Of a stretch of 64,000 nt of DNA, positions 50,837 through 62,107 are shown in pieces; the first letter of the stretch is position 1; the number at the start of each line of letters is the position of its first letter. This DNA is from Accumulibacter sp. (GTDB taxonomy: Bacteria; Pseudomonadota; Gammaproteobacteria; Burkholderiales; Rhodocyclaceae). Location of the stretch: assembly GCF_029255285.1 (NCBI RefSeq), contig NZ_JAPUVI010000085.1, forward strand, positions 52,007 to 116,006, in the 5' to 3' direction. A program made the translations under genes and the position numbers. Under the pieces are notes generated by a model. The model searched no databases. It was not told where the DNA came from and saw nothing but the letters and a program-made list of their open reading frames with translations.

Positions 50837-51265
50837 ATGGCCATCGAACGTACCCTGTCCATTATCAAACCCGATGCCGTCGCGAAGAACGTGATCGGCA
50901 AGATTTACTCCCGTTTCGAGACCAATGGCCTCAAGGTCATTGCCGCCAAGATGGCCTGGTTGTCGCCGCAGGAGGCTGGGGCCTTCTACGCCGTACATAA
51001 AGAGCGTCCGTTCTTCAAAGACTTGGTTTCGTTCATGATTTCCGGGCCGGTGATGATCCAGGTACTGGAAGGCGAGGGAGCGATTGCGAAGAACCGCGAA
51101 CTGATGGGCGCCACCGATCCGAAGAAGGCCGAGCCGGGAACGATCCGCGCCGATTTCGCCGAGTCGATCGACGCCAACGCCGTGCATGGTTCGGATGGCG
51201 AAGAAACGGCGAGGGTCGAGATCGCTTTCTTCTTTCCGGCCATGAGCGTTTATTCCGGCCGCTGA
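50837..51265 (+). CDS. ndk: Nucleoside diphosphate kinase
   Basis: A 142-residue cytosolic enzyme that passes phosphate from ATP to other nucleoside diphosphates through a phosphohistidine. The opening [21 protein letters not shown] and the catalytic His in ANAVHGSDG near residue 117 are present. The length is normal. GGAG precedes the ATG. It is first in the housekeeping block; the gap to rlmN is 19 bases. Confidence 0.97.
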   Translation: MAIERTLSIIKPDAVAKNVIGKIYSRFETNGLKVIAAKMAWLSPQEAGAFYAVHKERPFFKDLVSFMISGPVMIQVLEGEGAIAKNRELMGATDPKKAEPGTIRADFAESIDANAVHGSDGEETARVEIAFFFPAMSVYSGR

Positions 51266-51284
51266 GCCCAGGCATTCGGTTCTC

Positions 51285-52400
51285 GTGACGGTCAACCTGC
51301 TCGATCTGGATGCTGCGGGCCTGACGGCTTTTTTCGCCGGACACGGTGAGAAGCCTTTTCGCGCCAAGCAGGTGTTGCGCTGGCTGCATCGTTTCGGGCA
51401 GACCGATTTCGGCGCCATGACCGATATTGCCAAAGGTCTGCGCGAGAAGCTGCAGTCGATGGCGGTGGTATTGCCGCCTAAGCTGATCGGGGACAGCGTC
51501 TCGGACGATGGGACGCGCAAGTTTCTTTTCGACGTCGGCGGTGGCAACGCCGTGGAGTCCGTTTTCATTCCCGAAGCCGGGCGAGGCACGCTGTGCATTT
51601 CTACGCAGGCCGGCTGCGCGCTCGACTGTTCCTTCTGTTCCACGGGCAAGCAGGGCTTCAACCGCAATCTGACGGTGGGGGAGATTGTCGGCCAGTTATG
51701 GCAGGCCAGACACGCGCTGGGTGCGCGGCACGCTTCGGGCGACGACGAGCGCCTGATCAGCAATGTCGTGTTGATGGGCATGGGCGAGCCGTTGGCCAAC
51801 TTCGAGCGGACGGTCACCGCGCTACGCCTGATGCTCGATGACAACGCCTATGGCCTGTCGCGCCGTCGGGTGACGGTGTCCACCGCCGGTCTGGTACCGG
51901 CGATCGACCGGCTGCGCGACGAGTGCCCGGTCGCTCTGGCGGTATCGCTGCACGCGCCGAACGATCGGCTGCGCGATGAACTGGTGCCGCTCAACCGGAA
52001 GTATCCGCTGCACGAGTTGATGCCGGCTTGCCTGCGCTATCTCGAGCGGGCGCCACGCGATTTCGTGACTTTCGAGTACGTCATGCTGGACGGAGTCAAC
52101 GACGCCGACGCGCAAGCGTGCGAGTTGCTGGACCTGACCCGCGACGTGCCATGCAAGTTCAACCTCATTCCCTTCAATCCGTTTCCTGGTTCACCGTACC
52201 GTCGTTCGCCGTCGCCGCGCATCCGCCGCTTTGCCGAAATCCTGATCGATGCCGGAGTGGTGACGACGACCCGTAAGACACGTGGCGACGATATTGATGC
52301 CGCTTGTGGTCAACTTGCCGGACAGGTCCTCGACCGAACGCGGCGCACTGCGCCGCGTGGCTTTCTGCTGCGCTTCGACCAGCAACAGGTTTCCCGATGA
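51285..52400 (+). CDS. rlmN: Dual-specificity 23S rRNA / tRNA adenine-C2 methyltransferase
   Basis: A 371-residue radical-SAM enzyme that methylates A2503 of 23S rRNA and A37 of some tRNAs. The cluster motif [11 protein letters not shown] is near residue 110, and the second catalytic Cys is in IDAACGQL near residue 345. GMGEPLANF is the GEP SAM-binding motif. The start is GTG at 51285 with a weak ribosome site; no better in-frame ATG is nearby. The stop overlaps the next start by four bases. Confidence 0.96.
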   Translation: MTVNLLDLDAAGLTAFFAGHGEKPFRAKQVLRWLHRFGQTDFGAMTDIAKGLREKLQSMAVVLPPKLIGDSVSDDGTRKFLFDVGGGNAVESVFIPEAGRGTLCISTQAGCALDCSFCSTGKQGFNRNLTVGEIVGQLWQARHALGARHASGDDERLISNVVLMGMGEPLANFERTVTALRLMLDDNAYGLSRRRVTVSTAGLVPAIDRLRDECPVALAVSLHAPNDRLRDELVPLNRKYPLHELMPACLRYLERAPRDFVTFEYVMLDGVNDADAQACELLDLTRDVPCKFNLIPFNPFPGSPYRRSPSPRIRRFAEILIDAGVVTTTRKTRGDDIDAACGQLAGQVLDRTRRTAPRGFLLRFDQQQVSR

Positions 52401-53200
52401 GAGAGATCGTCCTGGCGGCCGCCGGCTTGCTGTTGCTGGGTGCCTGTTCGTCGGCCGGCATATTGCCGGTCGCTAAGCCGCAGGTGGTCGAGGAAGAGAC
52501 CGACTCTCGCCGGCCGACCGCGCCTCGCGATGCCCGCACGCGAGCCAAGCTGCATACCGAGTTGGGTGCGCTCTATCTGCAGAGCGGCAACCTCGCGGTA
52601 GCCCTCCAGGAGTTGCTGATTGCCATCGACATCGATCCGAACTATGCCAAGGCTTACAGCACCCGCGGTTTGGCGCACTTCGGTATTCGCGAGATGAGCC
52701 TCGCCGACCGGGATTTCCAGCGTGCGCTGAGTCTTGATGGAGCCGATCCGGAGATCAGCAACAACTACGGGTGGTTTCTCTGTCAGATCGGCAGGGAAAA
52801 GGAAGGTATCGGCTATCTGCAGCGCGCGCTCAAGAATCCTCTTTACGAAACACCGGAGAGGGCCTACTTGAATGCCGGGGCCTGCTACGCCAAGCTTGGT
52901 GACCTTGAAAGCGCTGAAACCTTCGTTCAGCAGAGCCTCCGCCTCACGCCGGGAAACCCGCAGGCCCAGTTGCAGCTTGCCGGCATCAACTACCGGCGCG
53001 GTGATCTGCAACTGGCCAGTGAACAGGCCTCGGAACTGGTGCGCAAGGCCGAGCCAAGCGCCGAGGCACTGTGGTTGTTGGTCAGGATCGAGCGGAAACT
53101 GGGCAATCGTCAGGCCGAGGCGCGCTGGACTTCGCAACTGCGGCGCCGCTTTCCGCTCTCGCCGGAGGCCGAGGAACTGCTGAAAGGCAACTTTGAATGA
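52397..53200 (+). CDS. pilW: Type IV pilus biogenesis lipoprotein PilW (PilF)
   Basis: A 267-residue lipoprotein. The signal peptide ends in the lipobox LLGAC, so the protein is lipid-anchored, probably in the outer membrane, where it helps the secretin PilQ assemble. About five TPR repeats follow ([60 protein letters not shown]). The ATG at 52397 shares ATGA with the rlmN stop. The rlmN-pilW-rodZ-ispG order is standard. Confidence 0.93.
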   Translation: MREIVLAAAGLLLLGACSSAGILPVAKPQVVEEETDSRRPTAPRDARTRAKLHTELGALYLQSGNLAVALQELLIAIDIDPNYAKAYSTRGLAHFGIREMSLADRDFQRALSLDGADPEISNNYGWFLCQIGREKEGIGYLQRALKNPLYETPERAYLNAGACYAKLGDLESAETFVQQSLRLTPGNPQAQLQLAGINYRRGDLQLASEQASELVRKAEPSAEALWLLVRIERKLGNRQAEARWTSQLRRRFPLSPEAEELLKGNFE

Positions 53201-54102
53201 CTGAACAATCCAAGCTTCCAGAATCGGCTGAGTCAGGGCCATCGACTCTGGCATCGGTGTCATCGTCGTCGGCATTAAACGTGTCGGTGCCAGACGCTGG
53301 CCGGGTTGGCGAGTGGCTGCGCGCGGCGCGCGAGTCACGGGGCCTCACGGTGGCCGAGGTCGCGCTGTCGCTCAAGCTTGGTCCGCGGCAGGTGGAGGCA
53401 CTGGAAGCTGAAGATTGGGCGTCCTTGCCAGGGAATACGATGATCCGCGGTTTCGTTCGTAACTATGCCCGCCTTTTGAATCTCGATCCCGGCGCGCTGA
53501 TGCAGGCGCTCGACGCCGAACAGTTGCCGCAGACGGTGCAGCTCGAAGTATCGGCCGGGACGTCGGTCAGTCTGCCGCAGTCGACGAGACGTGTGGAACG
53601 GCGTGACTTGCTGGCGATTCTTGCCGGCGTGGTCTTGCTGGTGCTCGTCGTGCTGGCCTACTTCTTCGTCCCGGCGGACGCTTGGCAGTGGCAGCTGAAC
53701 AAGCTGATCGGTGGCCGCATGGCTTCCGTCGCAGACGAAAGGACCGCGCTCCAGCCGGCGCCGGTCGAGGCCAGCGCGCCCAAGGCGGCGGCCGGCGAAT
53801 CGGTCACCGTGCTGGTGGCTCCGAAAGCGACGGTGCTGTCTGAAGTCTCGCCGACGCCGCTTGCCGGTGATGGCCTGAAACTCGGTTTCGTGCAGCCCTC
53901 CTGGGTGGAAGTGCGCGATGGGGCCGGCCAAATCCTGCTGTCCGAGGTGGGTTCGGCCGGTAGTCAGCGGCTCGTCGAGGGACAACCGCCGTTTTCGCTG
54001 GTGGTGGGGAACGCGACGCAGGTGACGGTCCAGTACCGCGGTCGGGCGATCGACCTGGCGCCGTACAGCAAGGGTGATGTTGCGCGGCTGACGATCGAAT
54101 GA
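53197..54102 (+). CDS. rodZ: Cytoskeleton protein RodZ
   Basis: A 301-residue bitopic membrane protein that ties MreB to the rod complex. The cytosolic HTH domain is at residues about 30-100 ([40 protein letters not shown]), followed by one helix ([20 protein letters not shown] near 145) and a periplasmic DUF4115 domain ([20 protein letters not shown]). It has an N-terminal Ser-rich lead of about 30 residues. It overlaps both neighbours by four bases. Confidence 0.95.
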   Translation: MTEQSKLPESAESGPSTLASVSSSSALNVSVPDAGRVGEWLRAARESRGLTVAEVALSLKLGPRQVEALEAEDWASLPGNTMIRGFVRNYARLLNLDPGALMQALDAEQLPQTVQLEVSAGTSVSLPQSTRRVERRDLLAILAGVVLLVLVVLAYFFVPADAWQWQLNKLIGGRMASVADERTALQPAPVEASAPKAAAGESVTVLVAPKATVLSEVSPTPLAGDGLKLGFVQPSWVEVRDGAGQILLSEVGSAGSQRLVEGQPPFSLVVGNATQVTVQYRGRAIDLAPYSKGDVARLTIE

Positions 54103-55370
54103 CCGCGGGTTGGGCGGGCGGAACTGTGAGCAGGCCACTGCCCGGCGTCGCGCGGCGGTCGACGCGCCTGGTCCAGGTGGGCCATGTCCGGGTCGGCGGC
54201 GGCCTGCCTGTGGTCGTACAGTCGATGACCAACACGGACACGGTCGACGTACTCGGGACCGCGATTCAATGCGCGGAACTGGCGCGCGCCGGGTCCGAAC
54301 TGGTGCGCATCACCGTTAACACGCCGCAAGCCGCCGCGGCGGTGGCGCCGATTCGTGCCCACCTCGACCGGATGGGACTTGATGTGCCGTTGATTGGCGA
54401 CTTCCACTACAACGGCCATCGCCTGCTGGCGGAACACCCGTCTTGCGCACTGGCGCTGGCCAAGTACCGGATCAATCCGGGCAATGTCGGACACGGGCGA
54501 AAACGCGACGAACAGTTCGTCCAGATGATCGAGATTGCGTGTCGCTACGACAAGCCGGTACGTATCGGCGTTAACTGGGGGAGCCTCGATCAGGACTTGC
54601 TGGCGCGGATCATGGACGAGAACGCGCGCCGGAAGCCGCCGCATGATGCGATCGAGGTGATGCGCGAAGCGATGGTCACTTCGGCACTCGAGTCGGCGGC
54701 GAGGGCCGAGGAAATCGGCCTGCCGGGCGACCGTATCATTCTCTCCTGCAAGGTTTCGGGAGTTCAGGATCTGATCGCCATTTACCGGGAGTTGTCGCGC
54801 CGCTGCGACTATCCTCTCCATTTGGGTCTGACCGAGGCCGGCATGGGCTCCAAGGGGATCGTCGCTTCGGCTGCGGCGATGGCGGTCCTGCTGCAGGAAG
54901 GCATAGGCGACACGATTCGTGTCTCGCTGACCCCGGAACCGGATGGTCCGCGAACGCAGGAGGTGATCGTTGCGCAGGAGTTGTTGCAAACCATGGGCCT
55001 GCGCGCCTTTACTCCGATGGTCGTCGCCTGCCCGGGCTGCGGCCGGACGACCAGCACTTTCTTTCAGGAGCTGGCGCAATCGATCCAGGAACATGTGCGT
55101 CGGCGAATGCCACACTGGCGGCTCGAACACGACGGCGTCGAGAACATGACCCTGGCCGTCATGGGTTGCGTGGTCAATGGGCCGGGCGAGAGCAAGCACG
55201 CCAACATCGGCATCAGCCTGCCGGGTACCGGAGAGGCCCCGGCCGCACCGGTCTTCGAGGACGGCGTGAAGACGGTCACCCTGCGCGGCGACCGCATCGC
55301 CGAGGAATTCATCGCCATCGTCGAATCCTACGTGGCACGTACTTACCGGGGAAAGTCGGCTGCCCAATGA
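54099..55370 (+). CDS. ispG: 4-Hydroxy-3-methylbut-2-enyl diphosphate synthase
   Basis: A 423-residue [4Fe-4S] enzyme, penultimate step of the MEP isoprenoid pathway. Marks are [11 protein letters not shown] near the N-terminus, [21 protein letters not shown] with cluster cysteines, and [21 protein letters not shown]. The ATG overlaps the rodZ stop; an in-frame GTG at 54126 is an alternative start. Confidence 0.96.
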   Translation: MTAGWAGGTVSRPLPGVARRSTRLVQVGHVRVGGGLPVVVQSMTNTDTVDVLGTAIQCAELARAGSELVRITVNTPQAAAAVAPIRAHLDRMGLDVPLIGDFHYNGHRLLAEHPSCALALAKYRINPGNVGHGRKRDEQFVQMIEIACRYDKPVRIGVNWGSLDQDLLARIMDENARRKPPHDAIEVMREAMVTSALESAARAEEIGLPGDRIILSCKVSGVQDLIAIYRELSRRCDYPLHLGLTEAGMGSKGIVASAAAMAVLLQEGIGDTIRVSLTPEPDGPRTQEVIVAQELLQTMGLRAFTPMVVACPGCGRTTSTFFQELAQSIQEHVRRRMPHWRLEHDGVENMTLAVMGCVVNGPGESKHANIGISLPGTGEAPAAPVFEDGVKTVTLRGDRIAEEFIAIVESYVARTYRGKSAAQ

Positions 55371-56662
55371 CTGCTGCGAAAATCCAGTCCGTGCGCGGAA
55401 TGAACGACATCTTGCCCGATGAAGCGGAGTTCTGGGAGGTGTTCGAGGAGACCATACGTTCATGGCTCAAGAGCTACGGCTATCGCCCGATCCGCTTGCC
55501 GGTCGTCGAGCCGACACCGCTTTTCAAGCGTGCGATCGGCGAAGTCACCGACATCGTCGAAAAGGAGATGTATTCCTTTGTCGACAGCCTCAATGGCGAG
55601 CCATTGACGCTCCGCCCCGAAGGTACGGCCGGCTGTGTACGCGCCGCTATCCAGCACAACCTGATGGCCCAGCAGGCGCAGCGGCTGTATTACTTCGGCC
55701 AGATGTTCCGTCACGAGCGTCCACAGAAAGGGCGCTACCGGCAGTTCCACCAGGTCGGTGTCGAAGCTCTCGGCTTTGCTGGCCCCGATGTCGATGCCGA
55801 GCAGATTCTGATGGGTGCCCGCCTGTGGAACGACCTCGGGCTGGACGGCATCGCGCTGCAGATCAATACCTTGGGCGAGCCGGCCGAAAGGGCACGCCAC
55901 CGTGCCGAGCTGATCGACTACTTCGAACGTTGCCGCGATCTGCTCGACGACGATGCCCGTCGACGCTTGCACACCAACCCGCTGCGCATCCTGGATAGCA
56001 AGAACCCCGCCTTGCAGGAGCTTATCGCCGGCGCGCCGAAACTGTTAGACCACCTCGGCAGGGAGTCGATGGCGCATTTCGACGGAGTGCAGCAGGTGCT
56101 GCGCGACGTCGGCCAGCCATTCACCATCAACCCGCGACTGGTACGTGGCCTCGATTACTACAACTTGACGGTTTTCGAGTGGGTGACCGATCGTCTCGGC
56201 GCGCAGGGAACGGTTTGCGCCGGCGGTCGTTACGATGGCCTGGTGCAGCAACTGGGCGGCAAGCCGGCGCCGGCCTGCGGCTTTGCGATGGGTGTCGAGC
56301 GGCTGATCGCGCTGATTCGCGAGGCGGGCGGTGAAGCCAAAGCGGCGGCGGTCGATGTCTATGTGGTGCATCAGGGAACGGCTGCTTCACGCCTCGCCGT
56401 TCGGGTCGCCGAAAGTCTGCGCGACCAGGGAATCGATGTCCTGTTTCACTGCGGTGGTGGCAGCTTCAAGGCGCAGATGAAAAAAGCCGACGCTTCGGGG
56501 GCCAGTTTCGCCATCATCGTCGGAGATGACGAAGCCAACGCCGGTGAAGTGACGCTGAAACTTCTGCGTACACCGGGTCAGCAAACGGGCGAGCAGCGGC
56601 GGGTTCGTGTAGACGGTGTCGCCGATGCCATCATGAGTCACATTGTGGATTGGGAAGAATAG
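55367..56662 (+). CDS. hisS: Histidyl-tRNA synthetase
   Basis: A 431-residue class II synthetase. Motif 1 ([20 protein letters not shown]), motif 2 ([19 protein letters not shown]) and the histidine-specific [15 protein letters not shown] are present. The C-terminal anticodon domain ends near residue 430. The ATG at 55367 shares ATGA with ispG; a longer in-frame start lies inside ispG and is rejected. Confidence 0.97.
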   Translation: MTAAKIQSVRGMNDILPDEAEFWEVFEETIRSWLKSYGYRPIRLPVVEPTPLFKRAIGEVTDIVEKEMYSFVDSLNGEPLTLRPEGTAGCVRAAIQHNLMAQQAQRLYYFGQMFRHERPQKGRYRQFHQVGVEALGFAGPDVDAEQILMGARLWNDLGLDGIALQINTLGEPAERARHRAELIDYFERCRDLLDDDARRRLHTNPLRILDSKNPALQELIAGAPKLLDHLGRESMAHFDGVQQVLRDVGQPFTINPRLVRGLDYYNLTVFEWVTDRLGAQGTVCAGGRYDGLVQQLGGKPAPACGFAMGVERLIALIREAGGEAKAAAVDVYVVHQGTAASRLAVRVAESLRDQGIDVLFHCGGGSFKAQMKKADASGASFAIIVGDDEANAGEVTLKLLRTPGQQTGEQRRVRVDGVADAIMSHIVDWEE

Positions 56663-56664
56663 TC

Positions 56665-57348
56665 ATGGCTACCTACGACCTCGAGGAACAGGAACAGATC
56701 GCCGAAATCAAGGCATGGTGGAAGCAGTACGGTAACCTGCTGCTGGCTATCGTGACCGTCGTTTCGATTGGCGTCATCGCCTGGCAGGGCTGGAACTGGT
56801 ACCAGCGCAACCAGGCCGCACAGGCATCCATGATCTTCGGCGTCCTGCAGAAAGCCGTACGGGAAAACGATTTGCCGCGTATCAAAGCGACAGCCGGTGA
56901 ACTGCTGGAGAAATTCGGTCGTACCGCCTACGCTCCGATGGCCGCGCTGACCGCCGCCAAGGCGATGTCCGATGCGGGCGACGCGAAGACCGCGAAACTG
57001 CAGTTGGTCTGGGTGGCCGAGAACGGCAAAGCCGAACTGCGCGATGTGGCACGCTTGCGTCTGGCGGCGCTGCTGCTCGACGAAAAGGCCTACGACGAAG
57101 CACTGAAGCAACTCGACGGGAGCGCTACAGCCGGCTTCGCGGCGCGCTTTCTCGACAGTCGGGGCGACATTCTCAGCGCCCAGGCGAAGAATGGCGAAGC
57201 ACGCGCCGCGTACCAGGCGGCCTTGGCCAAGCTGGACGAATCGGAGCCCGGTGGCAAGGGCAAGAACACGTTGCAGGATCGGCAGGCGAACGCCGCCTAT
57301 CGCGAGATGCTGCAGCAGAAGCTCGACGCGCTTGCGGAGAGCAACTGA
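56665..57348 (+). CDS. YfgM-like ancillary SecYEG translocon protein
   Basis: A 227-residue membrane protein with a cytosolic N-terminus (MATYDLEEQEQIAEIKAWW), one helix (LLLAIVTVVSIGVIAWQGW near residue 28) and a periplasmic TPR-like domain. In E. coli YfgM joins SecYEG and the chaperone PpiD. The hisS-yfgM-bamB-der order supports the call. It begins two bases after hisS stops and shares one base with bamB. Confidence 0.9.
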   Translation: MATYDLEEQEQIAEIKAWWKQYGNLLLAIVTVVSIGVIAWQGWNWYQRNQAAQASMIFGVLQKAVRENDLPRIKATAGELLEKFGRTAYAPMAALTAAKAMSDAGDAKTAKLQLVWVAENGKAELRDVARLRLAALLLDEKAYDEALKQLDGSATAGFAARFLDSRGDILSAQAKNGEARAAYQAALAKLDESEPGGKGKNTLQDRQANAAYREMLQQKLDALAESN

Positions 57349-58490
57349 TGAACCGTTTTCTGCTCGTCGTATTTCTGCCGCTGCTGGTGGCTGGCTGTTC
57401 GGTACTCGATGCGCTCAATCCGTTTTCCGGCAGCGGGCCGAAGATGGCGGAACTCCGGGCCATCGAGACGACCGCCGAAGCGCGCGTGCAGTGGCAGGAG
57501 AGCGTCGGCAGGAGTGACGACAACGCCTTTACTCCTGCTGTCGTCGGTAGCTCGGTCTACGCGGCGGCCGGCGACGGAACGATCATGCGCCTCGACGACG
57601 GCCAGCCGGTCTGGCGAGTCAAGGCCGAACAGCGGCTTTCCGGTGGGGTCGGCGCGGACGGGCGACTGGTCGCGGTGGGGACGGCCAAAGGGGATCTGCT
57701 CGCCTTTGATGCGGCCGATGGCAAACTGCTCTGGAAATCCCGGGCGAGCAGCGAAATCATATCGCCGCCAGCGGTTGGCGCGAGCATCGTGGTAGTGCGC
57801 AGCGGGGATCATCGTCTCGCCGCCTATGACATTGTCGACGGCAAGCGCAAGTGGATCTACCAGCGGCCGGCGACGCCGCTGTCACTGCGCGTGACGGCCA
57901 GTCCGTTGATCGTGGAGCGTTATGTCTTCGTCGGTTTTCCCGGCGGCAAGCTGCTCGCGGTGAGCGCCGACAACGGTGCGCCGCTGTGGGAAGGGACGGT
58001 TGCCCTGCCCAAGGGCGCCACCGAACTCGACCGAGTGGCCGACGTGACCAGTGTTCCTGTGATCGACGGGCGGATGATTTGCGCCGCTGCCTTCCAGGGG
58101 CGTGTTTCGTGCTTTGACCTGGGTAATGGAAACCTGATCTGGGGGCGCGACATTTCGAGTGCCGCCGGGTTGTCGATCGACAGCCGCTACGTGTATGTGA
58201 CGGACGACAAGGGCGCCGTGCATGCGCTCGACAAGGCCAGCGGTGCCAGTATCTGGAAACAGGACAGACTGTTTCTGCGCAAGCTGACGGCGCCGCTGGT
58301 GCGCCGCAACCTCGTCGTCGTCGGCGACGTGCAAGGCGTGGTTCATTTCCTGAGCCGGGATGACGGATCCTTCGCCGCTCGCCTGAACACCGACGGCAGC
58401 CCGATTCAAGCCCCCCTGCGACCCTTCGGCAGCAACGCCCTCGTCGTGCAGACGCGCAACGGGCGCGTACTGGCGATCGAGGCGCAATGA
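57348..58490 (+). CDS. bamB: Outer membrane assembly lipoprotein BamB
   Basis: A 380-residue lipoprotein with the lipobox LVAGC near residue 17 and an eight-bladed PQQ-type propeller (repeats such as [53 protein letters not shown]). It supports BamA in folding outer-membrane proteins. TGATG joins it to the preceding gene, and ATGA joins it to der. Confidence 0.95.
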   Translation: MNRFLLVVFLPLLVAGCSVLDALNPFSGSGPKMAELRAIETTAEARVQWQESVGRSDDNAFTPAVVGSSVYAAAGDGTIMRLDDGQPVWRVKAEQRLSGGVGADGRLVAVGTAKGDLLAFDAADGKLLWKSRASSEIISPPAVGASIVVVRSGDHRLAAYDIVDGKRKWIYQRPATPLSLRVTASPLIVERYVFVGFPGGKLLAVSADNGAPLWEGTVALPKGATELDRVADVTSVPVIDGRMICAAAFQGRVSCFDLGNGNLIWGRDISSAAGLSIDSRYVYVTDDKGAVHALDKASGASIWKQDRLFLRKLTAPLVRRNLVVVGDVQGVVHFLSRDDGSFAARLNTDGSPIQAPLRPFGSNALVVQTRNGRVLAIEAQ

Positions 58491-59959
58491 AAAGCAGCAT
58501 CGTCCTCGTCGGGCGGCCGAACGTCGGGAAATCCACCCTTTTCAACCGATTGACTCGGACTCGCGACGCCCTCGTCGCCGATCTGCCAGGCCTGACGCGC
58601 GACCGGCACTACGGGCACGGACGCCTGGGCGGCAAACCCTATTTCGTAGTCGACACCGGCGGCTTCGAGCCGCTGGCCAAAGACGGCATCATGCACCAGA
58701 TGGCGCGTCAGACCGAACAAGCGATCGACGAGGCCGACGTCGTGATTCTTGTCGTCGACGGGCGTAGTGGCCTCACCGCGCTCGACAAGGAAATCGCCAA
58801 GCGCTTGCGCAGGGCAGGGCGGCGAGTCCTGGTGGCGGTCAATAAATCAGAGGGCATGAACCTCGGGGTGGTCCTTTCCGATTTCCACGAACTGGGGCTG
58901 GGCGAGCCGCTGGCGATCTCGGCGGCGCACGGGGATGGCGTACGGGAGCTGGTCGATCTGGCCCTCGAGCCCATGGCGGAAGTCGCCGAGAGCGAGTCGG
59001 TGAGCGAGATCATCAAGGTGGCCATCGTCGGGCGGCCCAACGTTGGCAAGAGCACGATGGTCAACGCGCTGCTCGGCGAAGAACGGGTCATCGCTTTCGA
59101 CCAACCGGGGACGACACGGGATGCGATCGAAGTCGACTTCGAGCGCGCCGGCCGCCGCTACACCCTCGTCGATACCGCCGGTCTGCGTCGTCGTGGCAAG
59201 GTTTTCGAGGCCGTCGAGAAGTTCTCGGTGATCAAGACGTTGCAGGCGATCGAGGCGGCGCAGGTAGTGGTCCTGGTGCTCGACGCGCGTCAGGACATTG
59301 CCGAACAAGACGCCCATATCGCAGCTTTTGTCCGCGAGTCGGGGCGGGCGCTGGTGGTCGCGGTAAACAAGTGGGATGGGCTCGACCCCTATCTCAGGGC
59401 GCAGATCAAGGAATCGCTGGAAAGTCAACTCGGCTTCATCGATTTTGCCCGGTTTCACTATGTCTCGGCGCTCGAAGGCCAGGGTCTCGAGTCCCTTTTC
59501 CGCTCGGTCGACGCGGCCTACCAGGCGGCTACCACCGACCTGCCGACGCCGCAATTGACGCGTACGCTGAACGAGGCGGTCGCCAGGCAAGCGCCGCCGC
59601 GCAGCGGACTGTTTCGGCCGAAGCTCCGCTATGCGCATCAGGGTGGTCGCAACCCGCCGCTCATCGTCATTCACGGCAACGCCCTGGACAAGGTACCCGA
59701 ATCGTATCGCCGCTACCTCGAACACACGTTTCGCGAGGTCTTCAAGTTGCAGGGAACGCCTTTGCGGATCCAGTTCAACGTTTCCAACAATCCTTTTGCC
59801 GATCGAAAACCGGAACTCGGCCGGGGGCAGCCGCCGGAAAACAAAGTAAGAACGCGCAGCGCCAAGGGGAGTGGCGAAAGGAAGGCCGGGGCCAGACCGA
59901 CCAAGAGCGGAGCACTGAAATCCGGAGTCAGGGCACGGCCTTCAGGCCGTAGCCGCTGA
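58487..59959 (+). CDS. der: Ribosome-assembly GTPase Der (EngA)
   Basis: A 490-residue protein with two G domains. P-loops GRPNVGKST occur near residues 8 and 186, DTGG and DTAG switches follow, and NKSEGM and NKWD are the base-recognition motifs. The C-terminal KH-like domain ends near residue 440. It then has a Lys/Arg-rich tail of about 45 residues, longer than in many homologues. It is needed for 50S subunit maturation. It ends the four-base-overlap chain. Confidence 0.96.
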   Translation: MKSSIVLVGRPNVGKSTLFNRLTRTRDALVADLPGLTRDRHYGHGRLGGKPYFVVDTGGFEPLAKDGIMHQMARQTEQAIDEADVVILVVDGRSGLTALDKEIAKRLRRAGRRVLVAVNKSEGMNLGVVLSDFHELGLGEPLAISAAHGDGVRELVDLALEPMAEVAESESVSEIIKVAIVGRPNVGKSTMVNALLGEERVIAFDQPGTTRDAIEVDFERAGRRYTLVDTAGLRRRGKVFEAVEKFSVIKTLQAIEAAQVVVLVLDARQDIAEQDAHIAAFVRESGRALVVAVNKWDGLDPYLRAQIKESLESQLGFIDFARFHYVSALEGQGLESLFRSVDAAYQAATTDLPTPQLTRTLNEAVARQAPPRSGLFRPKLRYAHQGGRNPPLIVIHGNALDKVPESYRRYLEHTFREVFKLQGTPLRIQFNVSNNPFADRKPELGRGQPPENKVRTRSAKGSGERKAGARPTKSGALKSGVRARPSGRSR

Positions 59960-60185
59960 CCGCGACCTTTCCCGATCGCTTGCCGGGCGCTACAGTACTC
60001 CGGCTGGCAAGCCTCTGGTGGCGGCCAATTCGCCAACCCGCTCCGGCTTGCCCAGTTGCGCTGAGCGTCTTTTCGACGGATGATGGTAGCCTCGCAGCCG
60101 GCGCCGCGCTGGCTTGCCTCGGGGACAAGCCCTCGATGACTCGAGACCGTTGCCCACCGGTGGAAGCTGGAGCACAAGCAGAGCA

Positions 60186-60719
60186 ATGAACGTATCTGGA
60201 AGACCGAAGGTGATCAAGGTTCTATTCGTCTGCATGGGAAACATCTGCCGCTCGCCGACCGCCGAGGGCGTCTTTCGGCACATTCTGCGGCAGAAGGGCC
60301 TCGACGACAGAATTGAAGTCGATTCGGCCGGTACGCATGGCTATCATGTCGGCGAGGCGCCCGACCAACGCACGCAGCGTGCCGCGGCGAGCCGCAACTA
60401 CGATCTCTCGGACATGCGGGCGCGCAAGGTGGCAGCGCAGGACATGGAGTATTTTGACCTGATCCTGGCGATGGATCAGAACAACCTCGATGTCCTCAGA
60501 CGTGTCTGCCCGCCCGACAAGCAGGACCGTTTGGGCTTGTTCATGAGCTACTCCAAGAACTTCGACGATGACGAAGTTCCCGATCCCTACTATGGTCTCG
60601 GACATGGCTTCGATCTGGTGCTGGATATGGTCGAGGATGCCGCCAATGGTCTGCTCGAAAGTCTCGAGCAACGTCTGCGTGAGGAGTCCGACTCGCTGTC
60701 GCCCAAGAAGCGAGCGTAA
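60186..60719 (+). CDS. Low-molecular-weight protein tyrosine phosphatase
   Basis: A 177-residue phosphatase. The P-loop VCMGNICRSPTAEG (Cys nucleophile, Arg) is near residue 15 and the general-acid Asp is in VPDPYYG near residue 130. The ATG at 60186 gives the normal start; the in-frame ATG at 60114 has no support. Such enzymes act on tyrosine kinases of polysaccharide export or on other phosphoproteins; no kinase is nearby. It is separated from der by 226 bp without a gene. Confidence 0.92.
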   Translation: MNVSGRPKVIKVLFVCMGNICRSPTAEGVFRHILRQKGLDDRIEVDSAGTHGYHVGEAPDQRTQRAAASRNYDLSDMRARKVAAQDMEYFDLILAMDQNNLDVLRRVCPPDKQDRLGLFMSYSKNFDDDEVPDPYYGLGHGFDLVLDMVEDAANGLLESLEQRLREESDSLSPKKRA

Positions 60720-60881
60720 GTAGGCGCTCGTGCCGTACCACTAATTCCCTCTGCCGGGGTCGGCCGGCAAGTCGGCGGGCGGTGAATTGGGCGGCGTTGT
60801 TGCGCGAGCTTCAGTGACTGGACGCGGGTTCGATCGGCCCGCCCATGCACTGCCGTACCGATAGTGCCCCTTGTATTCCGC

Positions 60882-61706
60882 TCAACGGTATCCCAGTGCC
60901 AGCCGAAAACCAGTGCTCAGCGGCCGGTAGACGGGCTCAATGCGGCTGCGGGTGGCTGATCGCGCATAACGTGCTGGGTCGCTCCAAGTGCCGCCGCGGA
61001 GTACCCGCATCTTGCCGAACGTCGGGCCACGGGGGTCGGTCTGCGCCGCCGAGGGGTAGTCGGCATACCAGTCGGCGCACCATTCCCAGACGTTACCGTG
61101 CATCTCGTGAAGGCCCCAGGCGTTGGCCGGCAACGAAGCGGCAGGTACGGTACCCTGCCGATGGCTGCCTTTTTCTCCGCCAGCGTAGGGGTAAGCTCCG
61201 TGGTAGTTCACCTGCTCGGTGGTGATCTGTTGGCCAAAAGAAAACGGCGTTTGGGTGCCGGCCCGACAGGCGTACTCCCATTCGGCTTCGCTTGGCAGGC
61301 GGCTATCCAGCCCGGGCAGTCGCCTGTTCAGCTCGGCGATGAAGCGCTGTGCGTCGTGCCAGGCGACATTCTCGACCGGGTTCTGGACGTCGTCCTGGAA
61401 GTGGCTCGGGTTGACTGGCCAGACACTCATCCAGAACGCTTGGGTACAGGCGGTATCGGCGAGCCAGAAGCCGTGGCTCAGCGTGACTTCGTGCAAGGTC
61501 TCGACACTTCCCCGTTCGGGCTCGTCGACCGGTGATCCCATCAGGAAGCGTCCCGGCGGCAACCAGCGAAAAACCTGACGCACCTTGGCCACTTCCAGGG
61601 AGATCGATATGCCGTACTCATCTTCGACGAAGTCGCTGGTCCACGGGACGCGAAATGGGTCGGTGGAGGGGGCCGGTTGTCTCGTCAAGATGAAGTCAGG
61701 AGGCAT
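60882..61706 (-). CDS. SUMF1 (formylglycine-generating-enzyme-like) domain protein without the catalytic cysteines
   Basis: A 274-residue protein, nearly all one FGE-sulfatase fold: FLMGSPVDEPERGSVETLHEV near residue 54, PVENVAWHDAQRFIAELNRR, RLPSEAEWEYACRAGT near 140, NAWGLHEMHGNVWEWCADWY near 200 and RVLRGGTWSDPARYARSATR near 235. True formylglycine-generating enzymes have Cys in the last block; here that position reads YARS, so sulfatase activation is unlikely. The fold also serves as a ligand- or partner-binding domain. No signal peptide is seen. Function unknown. Confidence 0.85.
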   Translation of the reverse strand: MPPDFILTRQPAPSTDPFRVPWTSDFVEDEYGISISLEVAKVRQVFRWLPPGRFLMGSPVDEPERGSVETLHEVTLSHGFWLADTACTQAFWMSVWPVNPSHFQDDVQNPVENVAWHDAQRFIAELNRRLPGLDSRLPSEAEWEYACRAGTQTPFSFGQQITTEQVNYHGAYPYAGGEKGSHRQGTVPAASLPANAWGLHEMHGNVWEWCADWYADYPSAAQTDPRGPTFGKMRVLRGGTWSDPARYARSATRSRIEPVYRPLSTGFRLALGYR

Positions 61707-62107
61707 CGTTGTTCGTTATTGCCGGCTGGCCTGTCGCGGGCACAGGCTGACGCAGCATGTCTGACCATCAGGTGACACTATACCTCAACGACGCCGCGAC
61801 GGGTGGCTCTCCAAGCAGGGTTGTCGCTGGTCGAGGCCGGACGCGTTGGCTGCGGTTTTGCCGACGGTCGCCAAGGAGCTTGCGCCTGCCGCTGTGGCTG
61901 ACACCCCCAAGGTTTGCACAGGGCAGCGCGAACTTGCTCCTTCAACAACTCGCGGCGCCGTGGAGGACGTCCCTTGGTCGCACCAGCCGCCCTGCTTGCT
62001 TGGCGCCACCGGATTCCGTGACACAATGCACTGCTGTCCGGCAATTCGGCATACCTGCCGAGCTGGGTTTCGGGCCGGGCGGCCCATGTGCTCAAGGCCG
62101 ATGACGT
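61707..62107. other. 401-bp divergent gap, no gene seen
   Basis: Lies between the starts of the SUMF1-domain gene (minus) and the hemolysin III gene (plus), so it should hold both promoters. No clear -10/-35 pair or repeat was picked out. Confidence 0.35.
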
